64,000 bases of DNA from Budorcas taxicolor (GCF_023091745.1 NC_068926.1:67640001-67704000), one strand, 5' to 3'; numbered from the stretch's first letter, positions 12,698 to 25,404 are shown. Notes: a model not told the origin generated them from the letters alone. Numbers and translations are program-made.

Positions 12698-13340
12698 TTT
12701 CTCACCTGCTGCTAAATTGTATTTTCATATTTTTTATTTTGCTTCATATGTGTATTTTAAATATACTTGACAATATATTTTTATATATTTTATACATTTA
12801 AATTTAATGTTATTCTTTTATTTTCTCTCATTGTGAGCATACTTAATTTAACATCATTATAAATGCTTTGAAATCCTTGTTAATTCCAACATCTGAATTA
12901 GCTCAGGGTTAAGATCAGTTGACTAACTTTTCTCTTAAAAACTGAATTATATTTTTCTGGTTCTTTTTGTATGTCAACATCAACGTTGGTTTTTTTCAGT
13001 GCATTCAGGGTGTTGTGAAAGTTATGCTGTGAATTCTGTTACATTCCTCTGAAGAGTATTGACTTTCCTTTTTTTTTAAAGCAGGAAATTCACTTGATTG
13101 GATTCAAATGGAAATTCTTGTCTGAGAGGCAATTCAAACCTCAGTTCCATTTTACCTTTAGCTAGAATCTGTTCTGTGCATCTGCAGTTCAGAGGTGAGC
13201 CACAGACGTGGCAGAGTTTATCCACGGGCAGCGGCCACCCTGAGCACAGTCATCTGGTTCTTCAGACCAGAAGGCTGTCATGTTTTGTTGGAGTTCTAAG
13301 TGCCAAATATGGCTGCTGACTGCAGTCTTAGCGAAGTTAA

Positions 13341-13543
13341 TGAAGTCGCTCAGTCGTGTCCAACTCTTTGCGACTGCATGGACTGTAGCCTACCAGATTC
13401 CTCTGTCCATGGGATTTTCCAGGCAACAGTCCTGGAGTGGATTGCCATTTCCTTCTCCAGGGGATCTTCCCGACCCAGGGATGGAACCCGAGTCTCCCGC
13501 ATTGTAGATAGACGTTTTACCGTCTGAGCCACCAGGGAAGTCC
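13341..13543 (-). mobile_element. Bov-tA SINE
   Basis: Reverse-oriented: GAAGTCGCTCAGTCGTGTCC, TGGATTGCCATTTCCTTCTC, then the tRNA head GTCTGAGCCACCAGGGAAGT. It is a fairly young-looking copy. Confidence 0.9.
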
Positions 13544-14720
13544 ACCTTAGGCTAAAAGCTGTAAAAACGGGACACACCCTCTATGCCATTCATTTCTTCC
13601 ATGGTGTGACTCCTCTCCAGAATCTGTTTCCTCTGTTCGCTCTCTGTACGGTGGGGTACTTGGTCTTTTTCTTCCCCATGAGTTTAGCTGCTGTGCGTGA
13701 GAAGCTGATTTCTGGCACCGGAAGCGGAACTGCTGCGAGTGCAGTGTCCGCTGCTGCCTGTGGCACCACCCCCCATCCCTCCACAGTGACTCCAATTCCC
13801 CATCCACACAAACGACACCGTCCAGGGCCCTTTCTACCACATGCCCCTGTGGTAGGGAGGCATCTGGACAGATTCCTTCACATTCTGGATGTGAACCTGG
13901 TCCATGAGGAGGAGGAGACAAGACCAGCAGGGCTGTGAGAAGGCTGAGTAACAACTGGGGTGGGGACTACACAGGAATGGGGCACTGAGCCTCCATCAAG
14001 GGAACTGCAGGACAGCCATGGTTCAGGAGGGATCTTGTGCCAGCAGGGAGCTTGTTGTCCTGGACTGCACAGAGACTGGGGTCCAGGAATCTGGTTTGGT
14101 GTCCTATTTTCAGCACACATTTGACAGGATATGAACCAGGAGAAGCATAGTTGGCAGGGCTGGAAATAAAGGACTGATGTGGTCTTACTACTTTTCCTGT
14201 GGATGAGAGAAGGGTGCAGGACTGAGGCCACTTTAAACGTAGTTTGCAAGGCTGCTCCTCACAAGACTGGAGATGAAGGAGTGGAAGGAATGTACTCGAA
14301 CTCCATGTCTGCGGGTTTGGTGTCTTGGGAGGCTCATGGTATCACTGACACACAAATCAGAGGGAAAAGGATGACTTCAGGCTTGGATGGAGTCTCTAAA
14401 TAACCTCCTGGGCCCCTCGAACTTCAAACCTCTCTGATTCCATGTTTCCGAGTGCGGTTTTATGATCATGTAATGTTCTGAAGTTCATTTGTGTTACTTC
14501 GATGCCTTCATATTGATGGTAACATCCTGAAAGCAGGAAGCAAGCTTTTATATCTTTAATATTCTATGGTATTTTAAATAGAGCTCGACAGTTGAATTTT
14601 TATCATCCTTTAATAACTGCTAGTAATCAAGACCCATATGCATTTGCTGGATTTTAAATACATAAAATATCTGTGTTATGAAAATAATAATCATTTATGC
14701 TCTGGCCATCCAATCTGGGG
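13544..14720. other. Intronic sequence, GC-richer, no gene recognised
   Basis: Open frames at 13606-13938 plus and 13547-13954 minus overlap on opposite strands and look like chance frames in GC-rich DNA, perhaps the 5' continuation of the old LINE. I see no splice-consistent exon or family motif. Confidence 0.4.
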
Positions 14721-14734
14721 AGGCAGCACTTCTT

Positions 14735-14905
14735 GGCAGAAATAGGCACATACTGAATTTGAATTCCAGTTCTACCACTTTCAAGTTGCACATCCACTGG
14801 CAATTTACTCCTTCTCTCTGTGTCTCTGTTTCCTCAAGTGTAAAATAGGTGAACACCAGGCATTAAATGGCATACCTAAAGCACCAAGGACAATGCTGAA
14901 ACAGA
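14735..14905 (+). repeat. MIR SINE relic
   Basis: GAATTCCAGTTCTACCACTT, then CTGTTTCCTCAAGTGTAAAA and CAATGCTGAAAC follow the forward MIR order. Confidence 0.6.
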
Positions 14906-15104
14906 GGCGGGCTCAGAGACTGGTTACAGTGAGACAGCTTTCTTAGTATAGGTCTTTAATAAGCCCTCACAATATTGCTTGTTCCAGTATTTTATTGAAA
15001 GCAAGAGACAAAAGTATTTCTAAAATCATACCAGATTCCCTTACAAATCTGAATATACAGTAATGGAAATCAATTCCGCTAAAATCAGGCTTACAACACT
15101 GGAC

Positions 15105-15315
15105 AGAAGCCTGGACACAAGGGGAATCCTCTCACATCTAACTGCCACTGATCAGCAATAAGACAAAGAAAGGCACAGATTTTCTCTTCACCTCAGTTTT
15201 GTGAACTGTAAAGTGGAAATAATAATACTATAATACCTGCTCTTAGCTGTTTTCTAGATTATAATAAGAGTAAAATGAGACATGGGATAAAAATATTTCA
15301 ATGCTATATCATGTA
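15105..15315 (+). repeat. MIR SINE relic
   Basis: CTCAGTTTTGTGAACTGTAA, AGTGGAAATAATAATACTAT and a degraded ATTATAATAAGAGTAAAATG block match MIR. Confidence 0.5.
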
Positions 15316-17125
15316 AAATTAATATTTTATTGTTGAACAGGCCTAATTACACCCCTGCCCCAAATAACTTCATACTCTCAACATCAGCTCTATGTTCAGA
15401 ATGAAGGTGGTAAAGTAGTTTTCCTGTAACTATTGTGAAGCACCTTCAGTGCCCTTAACAAGCAAGAGGCAGACGTGTCAAAAGTAAACGGTGAGATTTT
15501 CTCTGGAAACGTACCCGAGAAACTGGAATACCGGCCAACTCCAAGGAGAATTAGGTCGTGAGAAAGAGAGATGGGAGAGAGACTGTTCACCATTGTCTCT
15601 CTGAACCCCTGAAGTTCATACCAGTTACAAATACTACTGACTGAAAAACTAAAGTAAGAATGTAAATGGTGGATGAATAGGAGACGCGTTTAAAGAGAGC
15701 TATCAATGCGTCATTTTGCTACATTATACACAGGAATGTGTGGCCTTGTCTATTGCATCCAGAAACCAACACCGCCTCTGGTATTCCAGCCAGGCCACCC
15801 CCCTCGTGCAGTGACTTGGCAGCAGCTGCTAAACCTCATGGGGCCAGCCAGGATGGACTCTGACCACACTGGGTATTTCCTTTCAGTGATTATGGACACA
15901 CGTTCTCTTCCCAAAGTGGTATATGCAAGGGCAATTATGCTTCCCACCAAGACGAGATTCTTCCAAAGAAGGAAGTGAAAACCCGTGGATGCTGAAGAAA
16001 GCACTGGTTCCTCTGCCGCAGCTCACAATCTACGTACTTAGCCTTCCACTGACTTAGTGTATGCTCCGAGGTCACTAACAATCTGTGACCGAGGCGAGCT
16101 GACATTCTTTCCAGACTGCTCTGCCATATAACATTATTATTCTTCATAAAATGATCAGGCCAACAGGGGTCAGGCATGCTAACTGTGATCATTTTTCATT
16201 TAAGAAAACACCCTATGAGGCCAAAATAATTTAAGAAAACATGTTTTCTCTGGTTAAACTGAGGGCCAGTGAGCTCCTTTGACAGTTGTGCTACAGTGTT
16301 TAAAGACAGTTCAAGCCTCCCAGCCTCGTCTGCCCTTCAGAAGAAGGAGACTATTTCTTCCTACTGTTTTTTATTTATTTTTACTGATACCATGACAAAA
16401 ATATTCAATTTTAATTCTAATAAAGAATAGGGTAAGAAGAGCATTCGGTACCATTTCATACTGCAGGCTGTCACAGACTCAGACCCTGGCCTTGGGTTTA
16501 GAGAGAAGAGATTTTGGTTTGGACTATGCACAGCTAAAACCTTGCTTGTTCCCTGAACGTTTATCCCGGCTAGGTAATTTTCTGCCAACACAAAGACATT
16601 ACTAGGAAATGCACATATTTTATACTTGACTTGTTCTTACAACATCTGCTGGAGCAAATCAGAATATTAATTTTCTGGTTTTCTCTAGAACTAGAAAGTG
16701 AGCCTCCTCCCTTCTATGTACAGTATTTCTTGGTTGAAGGCAGATGTTCAACATGACAACTGTCCAGCAGGTTTTTAAACGGTTCCCTTTACTCCTAAAA
16801 TAACAGACCATGTAGAATATTTAACCCAAGAGCCTCAGAGAGCACAGGGCAAAATGATCTTGAGTTCTCCTTGGACAAGTGGGACGGTGTGTGTCTCTCA
16901 AATGCAAACTTCCTGGCCTGGCTGTGGGGGGACCACAGCCACAGCCAGACAGCGTCTGGTCCCTTCGCACCTTTCCAGCCTGTTTCTAGGGGTGTTTGGG
17001 TCAAAGTTCTCCTTATACTTGACATTCCAACTGTGCTGCCCTCCCTGCCTCTCCCCTCTGGTGGCAGTTGCCTCACAGCCCGAGCCTCCGCTTGTGCTGC
17101 ACACTCCAAATGGGGTTCACCCTGC
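15316..17125. other. Intronic sequence, nothing recognised
   Basis: No repeat that I can name and no exon. Open frames at 15706-15978, 15935-16192 and 16795-17266 (both strands) have no family features. Confidence 0.4.
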
Positions 17126-17129
17126 CTTG

Positions 17130-17545
17130 CAGGCCTGGCAAAAACTCACTGCACCTCCTCCTCCAGGAAGCCTCTCCTGACTACACCCTCTTGGAGGCAC
17201 AAATGCTCCCGCGGCCTCTGTGAGCCTCCCCCACTTTTCTCATCAGTGACAGCAGCAACTGCATGAAGGCTTCTAATGTGCCCAGCTCTCTCCAACTGTT
17301 TTTCAGGTATTATCATTTTAGTGTTATAAAAACCCCATGAGATTAAACTGTCTGCCAAAGGTCATACAGCTATAAGCAGCAAATCCAAACAGAATGCATT
17401 TGTTTTTTATCTTTCTCCTTTAGACTGAGAGCTCCTTACCACAGGAAAGCTGTTGGTTTCATCTCTGCAACCCCAGTACCCAGCAGACAACCAGATGCAC
17501 AGTACACATGTGACAAATATTTGCTGAATAAATGTCTCAGTAACT
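17130..17545 (+). repeat. L2 LINE 3' fragments with a MIR inside
   Basis: CCTCCTCCAGGAAGCCTCTC (17150 region) and CTGAGAGCTCCTTACCACAG ... AAATATTTGCTGAATAAATG (17420-17540) are L2 3'-end signatures. A reverse MIR-like piece lies between them at about 17265-17395 (GTCATACAGCTATAAGC). Confidence 0.55.
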
Positions 17546-17753
17546 GGACTTCTCAGAGACGAGAGTGACTGCATTATCTGCTGTAATACGAAATACTGAA
17601 AATTCCAACTTGAAGAAAATAAAAGATCTGAAAACGTAGGGATAGGTAAGATGAATGCTAGACCTCTGTGAAACTTTCATCTGTGCTTTTGAGTGTCTTT
17701 ATTCATGACACCCACATACCTACTGGCCTGTGAATGCCTAAGGACAGGAGAGT

Positions 17754-17779
17754 GTGAAGTTGCTCAGTCATGTCCGACA
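17754..17779 (-). mobile_element. Bov-A scrap
   Basis: GTGAAGTTGCTCAGTCATGT followed by CCGAC is a short piece of reversed Bov-A 3' end. Confidence 0.6.
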
Positions 17780-17989
17780 GGAACCATGTCTTTTCTTGGG
17801 GCCCAGTTTAGTAACTGGCCTTATGGGGATATTAAGCAAATAGGTGCTGAATGAATAAAAGAATTAAAAAATTTCAAACTCTATTTGAAAGGCTAACTTA
17901 CTCAGAAAAATGCTTCTAACATCGTCCATACTATATTACAAACCCTTCACAGCCAGTCTTTTAACTAGAGTAGAACTGCACTAAGTGAC

Positions 17990-18121
17990 ATCCTATTTAT
18001 TTATTACTTTCTCAGTTTAGCGCCACATAGCTTGCAGGGTCTTAGTTCCCAGATCAGGGATCGAACCTGTGCCCCTTTGCAGTGGAAATACAGAGTCATA
18101 ATCATTAGACTGCCAGGGAAT
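17990..18121 (-). mobile_element. CHR-type tRNA-derived SINE
   Basis: The reverse complement begins TTCCCTGGCAGTCTAATGAT and carries CACAGGTTCGATCCCTGATC and GGGAACTAAGACCCTGCAAG. This is the typical cetartiodactyl CHR SINE with a clear B box (GGTTCGATCCC). Confidence 0.75.
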
Positions 18122-18467
18122 AACCTGCTGCCGGTCTCTTTTTCCACTCTGATTTAAGCAGCTTCAGATTTATTCTGGAACCCACATGCCCAAGCCGTGT
18201 AGAAATTAAGTAGATCAGTTTATTTATATACTACTGACTGAAATTTAGTTCATCTGAAGGCTTTAGTGTGACACAGAGAATAATTCAGAACTTTATTATT
18301 ACAGCTCAAATTCCATCTCTATAAATACTGACACCAGCCCCAGGCAATGCCCATCTGTCTCAAACACAGGAAAATTTCTACTACAGTGAGAGACTTGGCA
18401 TGAGCCTTGGCATATCTAACAAAAGCTTATCCACAGTAAATACTTGCCTCTTGAGAGAGACAAATGG

Positions 18468-18725
18468 CTCCGTTGGAAAGAGCAGTAGATGGGAACCTGG
18501 AGGCCTGGGTCCAAGTTCCAACTTTATCCTTTAGCTGTGTGATCTTGGGTAAGTCAGTTTTAGAGGCTCAACTTCCTTGTCTCAAAAAGAGGGATCCTAA
18601 CAGTTGTCTTACCTATCTCCAAGGGTTACTATAAAGATTAACTAAGGAATGAATACATGTGAAGATGCCTGGTAGACGTTATATAAAGTTCCCATTTAGA
18701 ACAGGTGGTATTATTATTATTATTG
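18468..18725 (+). repeat. MIR SINE, near full length
   Basis: Forward MIR: AGCTGTGTGATCTTGGGTAA, a degraded CTCAACTTCCTTGTCTC segment, TTACCTATCTCCAAGGGTTA, then GATGCCTGGTAGACG. Confidence 0.75.
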
Positions 18726-18850
18726 TCAGAGCTGATAGCTCATTGCATTCTTGGCTTGCACACACTTACTTCTCTCCTCTAGTCCCTGTGGATAAAGGGT
18801 TTAAACCTCTGAAGTCTCTATGTCCTTATAACTGTTTCTTTCTTTCAAAT
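18725..18850 (+). repeat. Unnamed repeat, copy A
   Basis: GGGTTTAAACCTCTGAAGTC and surrounding sequence match 36147-36270 at roughly three bases in four by eye. I do not recognise the family. Confidence 0.45.
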
Positions 18851-19494
18851 GAAGTCAAATATACAACAGATTCAACTCTGTTTCAAGGTTGAGCTAAAAT
18901 CACCAAAGCAATTATTTAGGGAGAGTTCAGGGAATTGTATGTAAGATTAAACGATCACTTTAATGTTTGAATGGAAACTAGGTAAATTCTCAAGGACTGC
19001 TGAATTACTTCTTTCATGATATGGCTTGATATGTACTCTTTTCATTTCAAGAAATACCCTGGGTAATGAAGGATTTATTTTTTGAAGATATTCTTTAAGC
19101 CAAAGGACTTTTATTTCTCAATGAGAAACCATGATCCGTGCTCTCAAATTCACCTTAGTAAGACTGTTTAAATGCTGTGTTAGATTGCCCTGTGACAGAA
19201 TATTTCTCTACTTTTTCATCTTGTATATTTTCCTACACTGCTCTTTCCTTCATTTTACTGCTGAGACTGGAGAATACCCAGTTCTTGGAGACTCAATGGA
19301 AGTTGCCAGAAGGGGAGGAGACAACTGTACTAAATTCTCCAAAGGGACAGCAAAAGTCTGGAAAGGCACTGAATGAGTAATTTTCTGTCTTTTTCTCATC
19401 CTCAAACAAAATCATTTGAAAATGCAATTCTAGAGCCCCAGAAGGCATAGCACTCTTTGCTTTTGAGAAACGCTTTCTAAAGCCCACATCCATT

Positions 19495-19655
19495 TCCACC
19501 ATTTAACTAGCTGTGAACCCCTGACAATTCCTTGAGTAACTCTGAGTTTCTTTGGGCTTCCTGCTATGTAAAATAGGACTACAATCACCACGTCAGAGGA
19601 CATCACAGTGAGTGAGTATGAACGTCTGTGTCTAGCACAAGGTAAGGGTCGTGAA
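19495..19655 (+). repeat. MIR SINE relic
   Basis: CTAGCTGTGAACCCCTGACA ... CTATGTAAAATAGGACTAC follows the forward MIR order. Confidence 0.55.
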
Positions 19656-20125
19656 GGCCGTTTCTCTCTTCTTCCCTGAAAGAAGCAAGTTGAGAGGTTC
19701 TAATAGGGAGTCAGAGTTAAAATATGAGTGTTAAACAGAGCCCCCAGGAAGGCATTTTACTTATCTTGGTTTGTTAATACCATACAGTAGTGTAAGATGA
19801 AATCAAAGCTGTACACATATACTGAAAAATCCTACCTGCCATGAGAAACTGAAATGCTTTGTATTTTACAGAACCTGGATTCTCTTGCCTATTTGACTCA
19901 TTTTCAAAGATAAGTTAGACAACTAGCTTTTTTCCTCTTTGTAACTTTCTCCCATCTCTAATTCTCTATCCTTCTAAACTTAGCCATTTCCATCATTCAA
20001 AAATACCATAATCCTCATTCACTACAAGCTCTGGTGAGTTTTCTCTCCAGAACTTAAAAGTCAACACTGAACTAAAGTAGGAGGAAGCAGATTTACAAAA
20101 ACAAACAAAAAAACAGTAACACATT

Positions 20126-20478
20126 CAGTTCAGCTCAGTTGCTCAGTCGTGTCTGACTCTTTGCAATCCCATGAATCGCAGCACGCCAGGCCTCCCTGTC
20201 CATCACCAACTCCCGGAGTTGACCCAAACTCATGTCCATCAAGTCGGTGATGCCATCCAGCCATCTCATCCTCTGTTGTCCCCTTATCCTCCTGCCCTCA
20301 ATGCCTCCCAGCATCAGGGTCTTTTCCAATGAGTCAACTCTTTGCATCAGGTGGCCAAAGTATTGGAGTTTCAACTTCAGCATCAGTCCTTCCAATGAAC
20401 ACCCAGGACTGATCTCCTTTAGGATGGACTGGTTGGATCTCCTTGCAGTCCAAGGGACTCTCAAGAGTCTTCTCCAAT
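20126..20478 (-). mobile_element. BovB LINE, short 3' copy
   Basis: Reversed BovB 3' end: GTTCAGCTCAGTTGCTCAGT, CCATCACCAACTCCCGGAGT, TTGGATCTCCTTGCAGTCCA. The minus frame reads RRLLRVPWTARRSNQSILKE. ACATT occurs at both junctions (20121-20125 and 20479-20483), a probable target duplication. A CA repeat follows at about 20513-20527. Confidence 0.9.
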
Positions 20479-20696
20479 ACATTAGCTTACGCTTAACTGA
20501 AAGAAAGTTTGTACACACACACACACACTCCCTCCCATCTTCCCCCCACCCACACCCCCATTTCACTCTGGTATTAATTCAGTTTGCTCAATCTGTGTCC
20601 TTCTTTGGAAATTGTTTTCCTTGTATGTAGCCAGATCAACTCTAGCATTGAAGGGAAACTTTCCTAGCTTCAGCAATAACAAAACTTAACATAACT

Positions 20697-20805
20697 GGAG
20701 TGGGTAGCCTTTCCCTTGCCAGGGGATCTTCCCAACCCAGGGATCAAATCCAGTTCTCCCACATTGCAGAGGGATTCTTTACCTGCTGAGCCACAAGGGA
20801 AGCCC
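20697..20805 (-). mobile_element. Bov-tA SINE fragment
   Basis: GGGGATCTTCCCAACCCAGG, GATCAAATCCAGTTCTCCCA and TGCTGAGCCACAAGGGAAGC are the reversed tRNA head and adjacent body; the 3' half is missing. Confidence 0.85.
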
Positions 20806-20854
20806 ATGAATGTAACTATGAACTGACAATGTTTGTATTGGGGAAAGAAAGGTA

Positions 20855-21010
20855 GGCCCCCTTCATTTAGTCATTCAATGACTATTTTCTGAGAGTCAAC
20901 CATGTTCCAGGTACTGTACTCATGGCAAACCACACAGACCCAATCCTCACACTCGATGGACTTCTAGTCCAGTGAGACAGAGAGACACTACAAAATGAAC
21001 TCCATACAAT
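20855..21010 (-). repeat. L2-type 3' end relic
   Basis: TCATTCAATGACTATTTTCT, ATGTTCCAGGTACTGTACTC and ACTTCTAGTCCAGTGAGACA correspond to the reverse of the L2 3' end. Similar relics occur at about 22185-22290, 29735-29890 and 47530-47720. Confidence 0.5.
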
Positions 21011-24000
21011 AAACAATACTATGATTAGAATACCCAAAAGTGAAACATACAAGGTGCTGAGATAGAAGGAAACATGAAAACCCAACACTGAAACAGCCTA
21101 GACCTAACAAATAGCTTTGTGGAAAAACCCCAAAGAGACGTCTTCGTTCTCTGCAGGGATGTGGCACCAAGTCTGGGGTGGCTGGTCTAAGGAAAGGAAG
21201 TCAATGTTGCGTATCACTCTGTCTTTCCATTTAGTCTTCTCAAGAGAGGCCGTCTCCAATCCTGAGGTGATAATCAATATGTGGCGCCTGCACTGTCAGC
21301 CCCATCGGTCTAAACCAGTACATGTGCACATTAACTTATAGTCAGATCTGCAAGTTATCTCCACCCCATGGTTCTATCCTTTCATGGACGACATGTGTCC
21401 ATCCAACTTCAAGTTTTAGGTGGAAACATCCACCGTTGCTTGATCCACCTGTGAGGCTGGAGATGAGGACACAGAAAAGGCACTGGAGCCAGTATCAGCG
21501 GCAGGCTCACAAGAGGCCCTGGAGTGGAGGCAGGGAGGGGACGAGGGCAGGACAGCTATGCGGCTGACTCCAGAGATGGGAAGGGATGCCATCCCTCCTA
21601 AAAGCAAGATGCTTTTAGAAGGGATGCCAGAATGAAGTGTTGTTCCTTGATGTCTCTAACAGGGGATGAGCAGCACACACAGGAATAAAGGAAGAGACAG
21701 TTTACAATGATACCTTTGTCTCCATCAGACAGTGTGTTTTTGGAGGTGACAGATCCTTAAATCATTCTGCTTCTCCTTGCTTATTAGCGCTGACTCCTCA
21801 CTGTATTAGCATAAGGCCATCAAAAGCCAGGAAAGAACATCTCGTTACTTTTGAAGCCTTAACAAGTTTAATGTGTTACTAACACTCAGAGGAGTTTCAT
21901 GTGCTGGCCTAGGGGCCAAGTTTTGTAATGTGGATGTAAGTTCAAGGTCTGCACTAATTATCTGATTTAAGTCCACCTCTTTGAGTGTTGAAAATTGTGC
22001 TTTCATGGTACTTCTTGGGGGTGGAAGTGGGAAGAAAAGACCAGAGCAATATGGGAAATAACTATGAAACATGTTCCCACCTGTGTCATGCTTTGCCACA
22101 TCAAGGATGCCATACTGACGTCATGGTCAAAAAAGGAGTCCTCCTAGCCCCCAGCAGTTCTCTCCCTCTTTTCCTTACCCACTCATCCAGTGAACACTCA
22201 CTGAGGGCCTCTTAGGTAGCAGGCACTGTTAAGAGCTGGGACTGTAGAGATAAGACACAGTCACTAGACCTGGTCACTGTCCAGCCATTCAGGGACAATA
22301 CTATTGGGACTGAGCCAGTCTGTCCTATTTAATTTTAGCTGCCCAATGAGTATACATCAGACTTCTATGTATCACATGCCCACACTTTTCTAAATCCTGA
22401 TGGTAGGTAAAGAAGGGGGGAAAGCATGGGTGGTCAGCTCCCAGCAGGTATCCCCTACTTTGTCCTCTCTCCTTAATACCCTCTGCCCTACTCTGACTTC
22501 AATCCACCTGTGTAAGCAAATCCTGCATTCAATGTGTGCTTAAGACTTCCAGGAAAAGCAATGCCCCAGGGATTAGGACTCCAGGGGATCCCACGCTGGC
22601 AGAAGAAGAAAGTAAATGCAAACCCAGGAGAATGTGCACGATCTGGAGGTGGTAGGGGACGGTGGTGGCAGGGGGTGGGGGAACCTGACCCCTGCTGGAA
22701 CAGAGGATTGACTCCAGGCGCTGGAGTGAGACAAGCCATATGAACAACGGGGCCTGCTGACCCAGTCACTCCAGGTGCTCCTCGGCTGCCAGCATTCTCT
22801 GTGGGTTATGATGTGTGTGGGAGCCATCAGATGACAGTGGAGCTTTGGGGAAACTCCTCAGGCAGCAGAGGGCCAAGGGAGCTGAAGCAGGAGAAGGAGG
22901 CAGGAGGCAGGGAGGCCAGGCTGGTCACCCAGATGTATTCTTATAACAGCCAGCCCAGGGTGGGAAAACCGGAAATACAGGTGAACCTGATTGGGTACCA
23001 CGTGAGAAGAGGTTTGACTTTGGATGTGGGAAGCCTGAGGTCATTTCCATGGGACCTGCTTGTATACAGGGGTAAGGTCAAGCCTAGAAATCAAGTGAGA
23101 CACTGGGCAAGCATGCACATCTGTGTTCCTGAGGAAGACGACCTTTCCAAGGGGAAGTCCAATAACCAGATGTGAGCACGGGGAAATGCCTGTAGTTTCA
23201 GAGCAAGAGGAAGATGAGAAGCCGTCAGAGGAGATGGAGGAGGGCTTGCAGAGCTTGGCTCACACCCGGGTATGTGCTGCGTTGAGGGGGAGAGAGAGAA
23301 GCAGAAAGTGGTCCACGTCAGATACTGAAGGGAACAGAAGCAGGAAGCCTGAACAAAGATCATCATGTCTCTGCCCATCTGCAGGGGCGCTGCGGGTGGC
23401 AGTCTGAGCTCCTGTTCAGCACACGATCACAGGAGAGACTCCTGTCCTGTCCATGTACCACTGCATACATGTCTTGCTTTAGATGTGAGCAAGCGGTGAG
23501 CCTGATGGTTTTGCTTGGCCTCCTGTGATCCTGGCTTCTGCTCTGAGAAGAGTGCTGTCTGGTCACAGAAAAAATGAGACACAGACACCTAAGCCCAATA
23601 GGCTGGCACAGACCCAGAGTAAGGAACATGTCTGTGGTACATGTCTCTGAAATGTTGAGGTGCTCCACGCATTATCAGAGGCAAACCCCACCAGCACAGT
23701 GTGAGCTGTGGTCTGACAGCCAAGTGTGCTCCTCTAAGGACGGCACCTCTTCAGGGCCTCCTTACCACTGTGCTCAAACCGGTAAAGTGCAAATGAGATG
23801 AAAACAATACCTATTTTAGCCATTCCAAAGAGGAACTTGGTGGCTACATTGAGGTTCTTTTCCCAAAGCAAGATAAGTCAAGAGTTATACATTAAATGTC
23901 TTAAATATTGATTGTTAGATAAAGCTACACAGAATCAATCAGAAAGAAAAGACCAGGGAATTTCACTGGGGCAAAGGGCAGGATATACAAAGTCAGAGAT

Positions 24001-25060
24001 ATTGAGATTTGATTAGTTCAAAGAATTTTTACAAAATTGGTTATGGCAACAGCCAGCCAAGGCTGAGGTGGGCCTGAGAGGGAAGCACTGACTGGACTGG
24101 TCAGTGGATTTGCCTCGCCCCTCTCCTCTAGCCCTTGTTCTAACAGAAATGCCACTCCAAGCTTTGGGAACATGAACAAAGGATGAGATGAGACAAAAAA
24201 GAAGTGTCTGGTGTCCAGCACTGTCCCTGCCCGGGCCCCAGGACACCTATCAGAGTCGCCCTTGCCCTGTGGCCCCGGTACAGACATGTTGGCCCCTGGT
24301 CCAGGGAAGTCCAGGCCTTTCACAGCTCCAGGCCCAGGGACCCCACACTGGCACAATGACTGGCACAAATGGTGTGCCTTGCATCACTGCTGTCGCTTTT
24401 TTGTCCTTAGGCTGATTCTACTATTCACCAGATTATCCCTCCTATGAATAATGGGAAAACCCATATTGAGCAATTTCAAGAATTCTGCTTTTAGAAAATT
24501 GCATGAGAAATACAAGGGGGGATTCAATTTAGGCTATTTCAAAGGTCATACAAAAAGACCAACTACACTTATCCTTCTTGCTAAGCTGCTGACTTACGCT
24601 AAGAAGCTTACCAGAGCCTTCTGTACTCATTTTGTATTCAGCCTTCTGGAAGGAATCCAAATTCAGGAATCCGGGGCATAAGACCAGAATCTACAGCATG
24701 TTCCACTCATTTCTGCAGCTGTGTCTCTTCAAGTGCTCTAATCCCTAACCTGGCATCATGTTGTTTTTATTTTTCCTCTTCAGATGTAGCTGAGCCTGTG
24801 TGAGTCACCTCAGAGATAAAGCCTGCCCTTTGGAATGAATCTTGTCATGAGAAGACAGGACATAAGAGATTCAGCTAGGTAAGCCCACCCTATCAGAAAG
24901 GGAGCTTGACTTCAGATCTTACAGGAAAGAGGCGAGCCTCTGAAGGCAGCAGCTGAGCACTGGGACATAGGGACGACATTTCCTGCAACACAGGACAGGG
25001 GTCCTCCTCTTGCAATGACCACTCACCAGCTGAAGGCCTGGGCCCTTCCCTTTCTCCAGG
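21011..25060. other. Intronic sequence, no gene recognised
   Basis: Apart from an L2-like relic near 22185-22290, I see no nameable repeat. GC-rich overlapping frames on both strands (22488-22827, 22801-23407, 24013-24447) lack family features. No exon continuing TTC28 was found here, although a short one could be missed. Confidence 0.4.
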
Positions 25061-25064
25061 CCCC

Positions 25065-25104
25065 GCGGGTGAGGGACTTCCTCTGCGGGTGAGGGACTTC
25101 CTCT
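25065..25104 (+). repeat. 20-bp perfect tandem duplication
   Basis: GCGGGTGAGGGACTTCCTCT occurs twice in a row with no mismatch. Confidence 0.95.
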
Positions 25105-25136
25105 GCTAAAAGTGACCTCTCAGCCTCATGCTTCAG

Positions 25137-25404
25137 CTGGTGCTGCTGCTGCTGCTAAGTCGCGTCAGTCGTGTCCGACTCTCTGTGACCCCATAGATGG
25201 AAGCCCAACAGACTCCTCTGTCCCTGGGATTCTCCAGTGGGTTGTCATTTCCTTCTCCAATGCATAAAAGTGAAAATTGAAAGTGAAGTCGCTCAGTCGT
25301 GTCCGACTCTTAGCGACACCATGGACTGTAGCCTACCAGGCTCCTCCGTCCATGGGATTCTCCAGGCAAGAGTACTGGAGTGGGTTGCCACTGCCTTCTC
25401 CGAG
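25137..25404 (-). mobile_element. Bov-A2 SINE
   Basis: Reversed dimer: CTGCTGCTGCTAAGTCGCGT, then a second monomer from GTGAAGTCGCTCAGTCGTGT, ending CACTGCCTTCTCCGAG. A perfect 9-bp target-site duplication, ATGCTTCAG, lies at 25128-25136 and 25405-25413. Confidence 0.93.

Larger units (their letters stand above)
6505..13330 (-). mobile_element. Old L1/HAL1-type LINE, split by later insertions
   Basis: Discontinuous old LINE on the minus strand. The 3' end reads at 6505-7160 and 7370-7815 (reverse complement text such as GGAATCATACAGTATATACT and ATTATGAATAAAGCTGCTAA). Body segments follow at 7860-8627, 9755-11378 and 12705-13330, including AAATGTCCCTCTTTATC at about 10035 and ATATCATTCCCAGTGTCTTC near 10880. 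Removing the nested Bov-tA, Tigger1, Bov-tA and BovB copies leaves about 4.2 kb in consistent order. No open frame survives. The exact subfamily (HAL1 or L1M) is uncertain. Confidence 0.7.

Noticed and set aside
13547..13954. 135-residue minus-strand frame that could have been a TTC28 exon
   Set aside because: No TPR or CHAT features and an equally long frame on the other strand; more likely decayed repeat.
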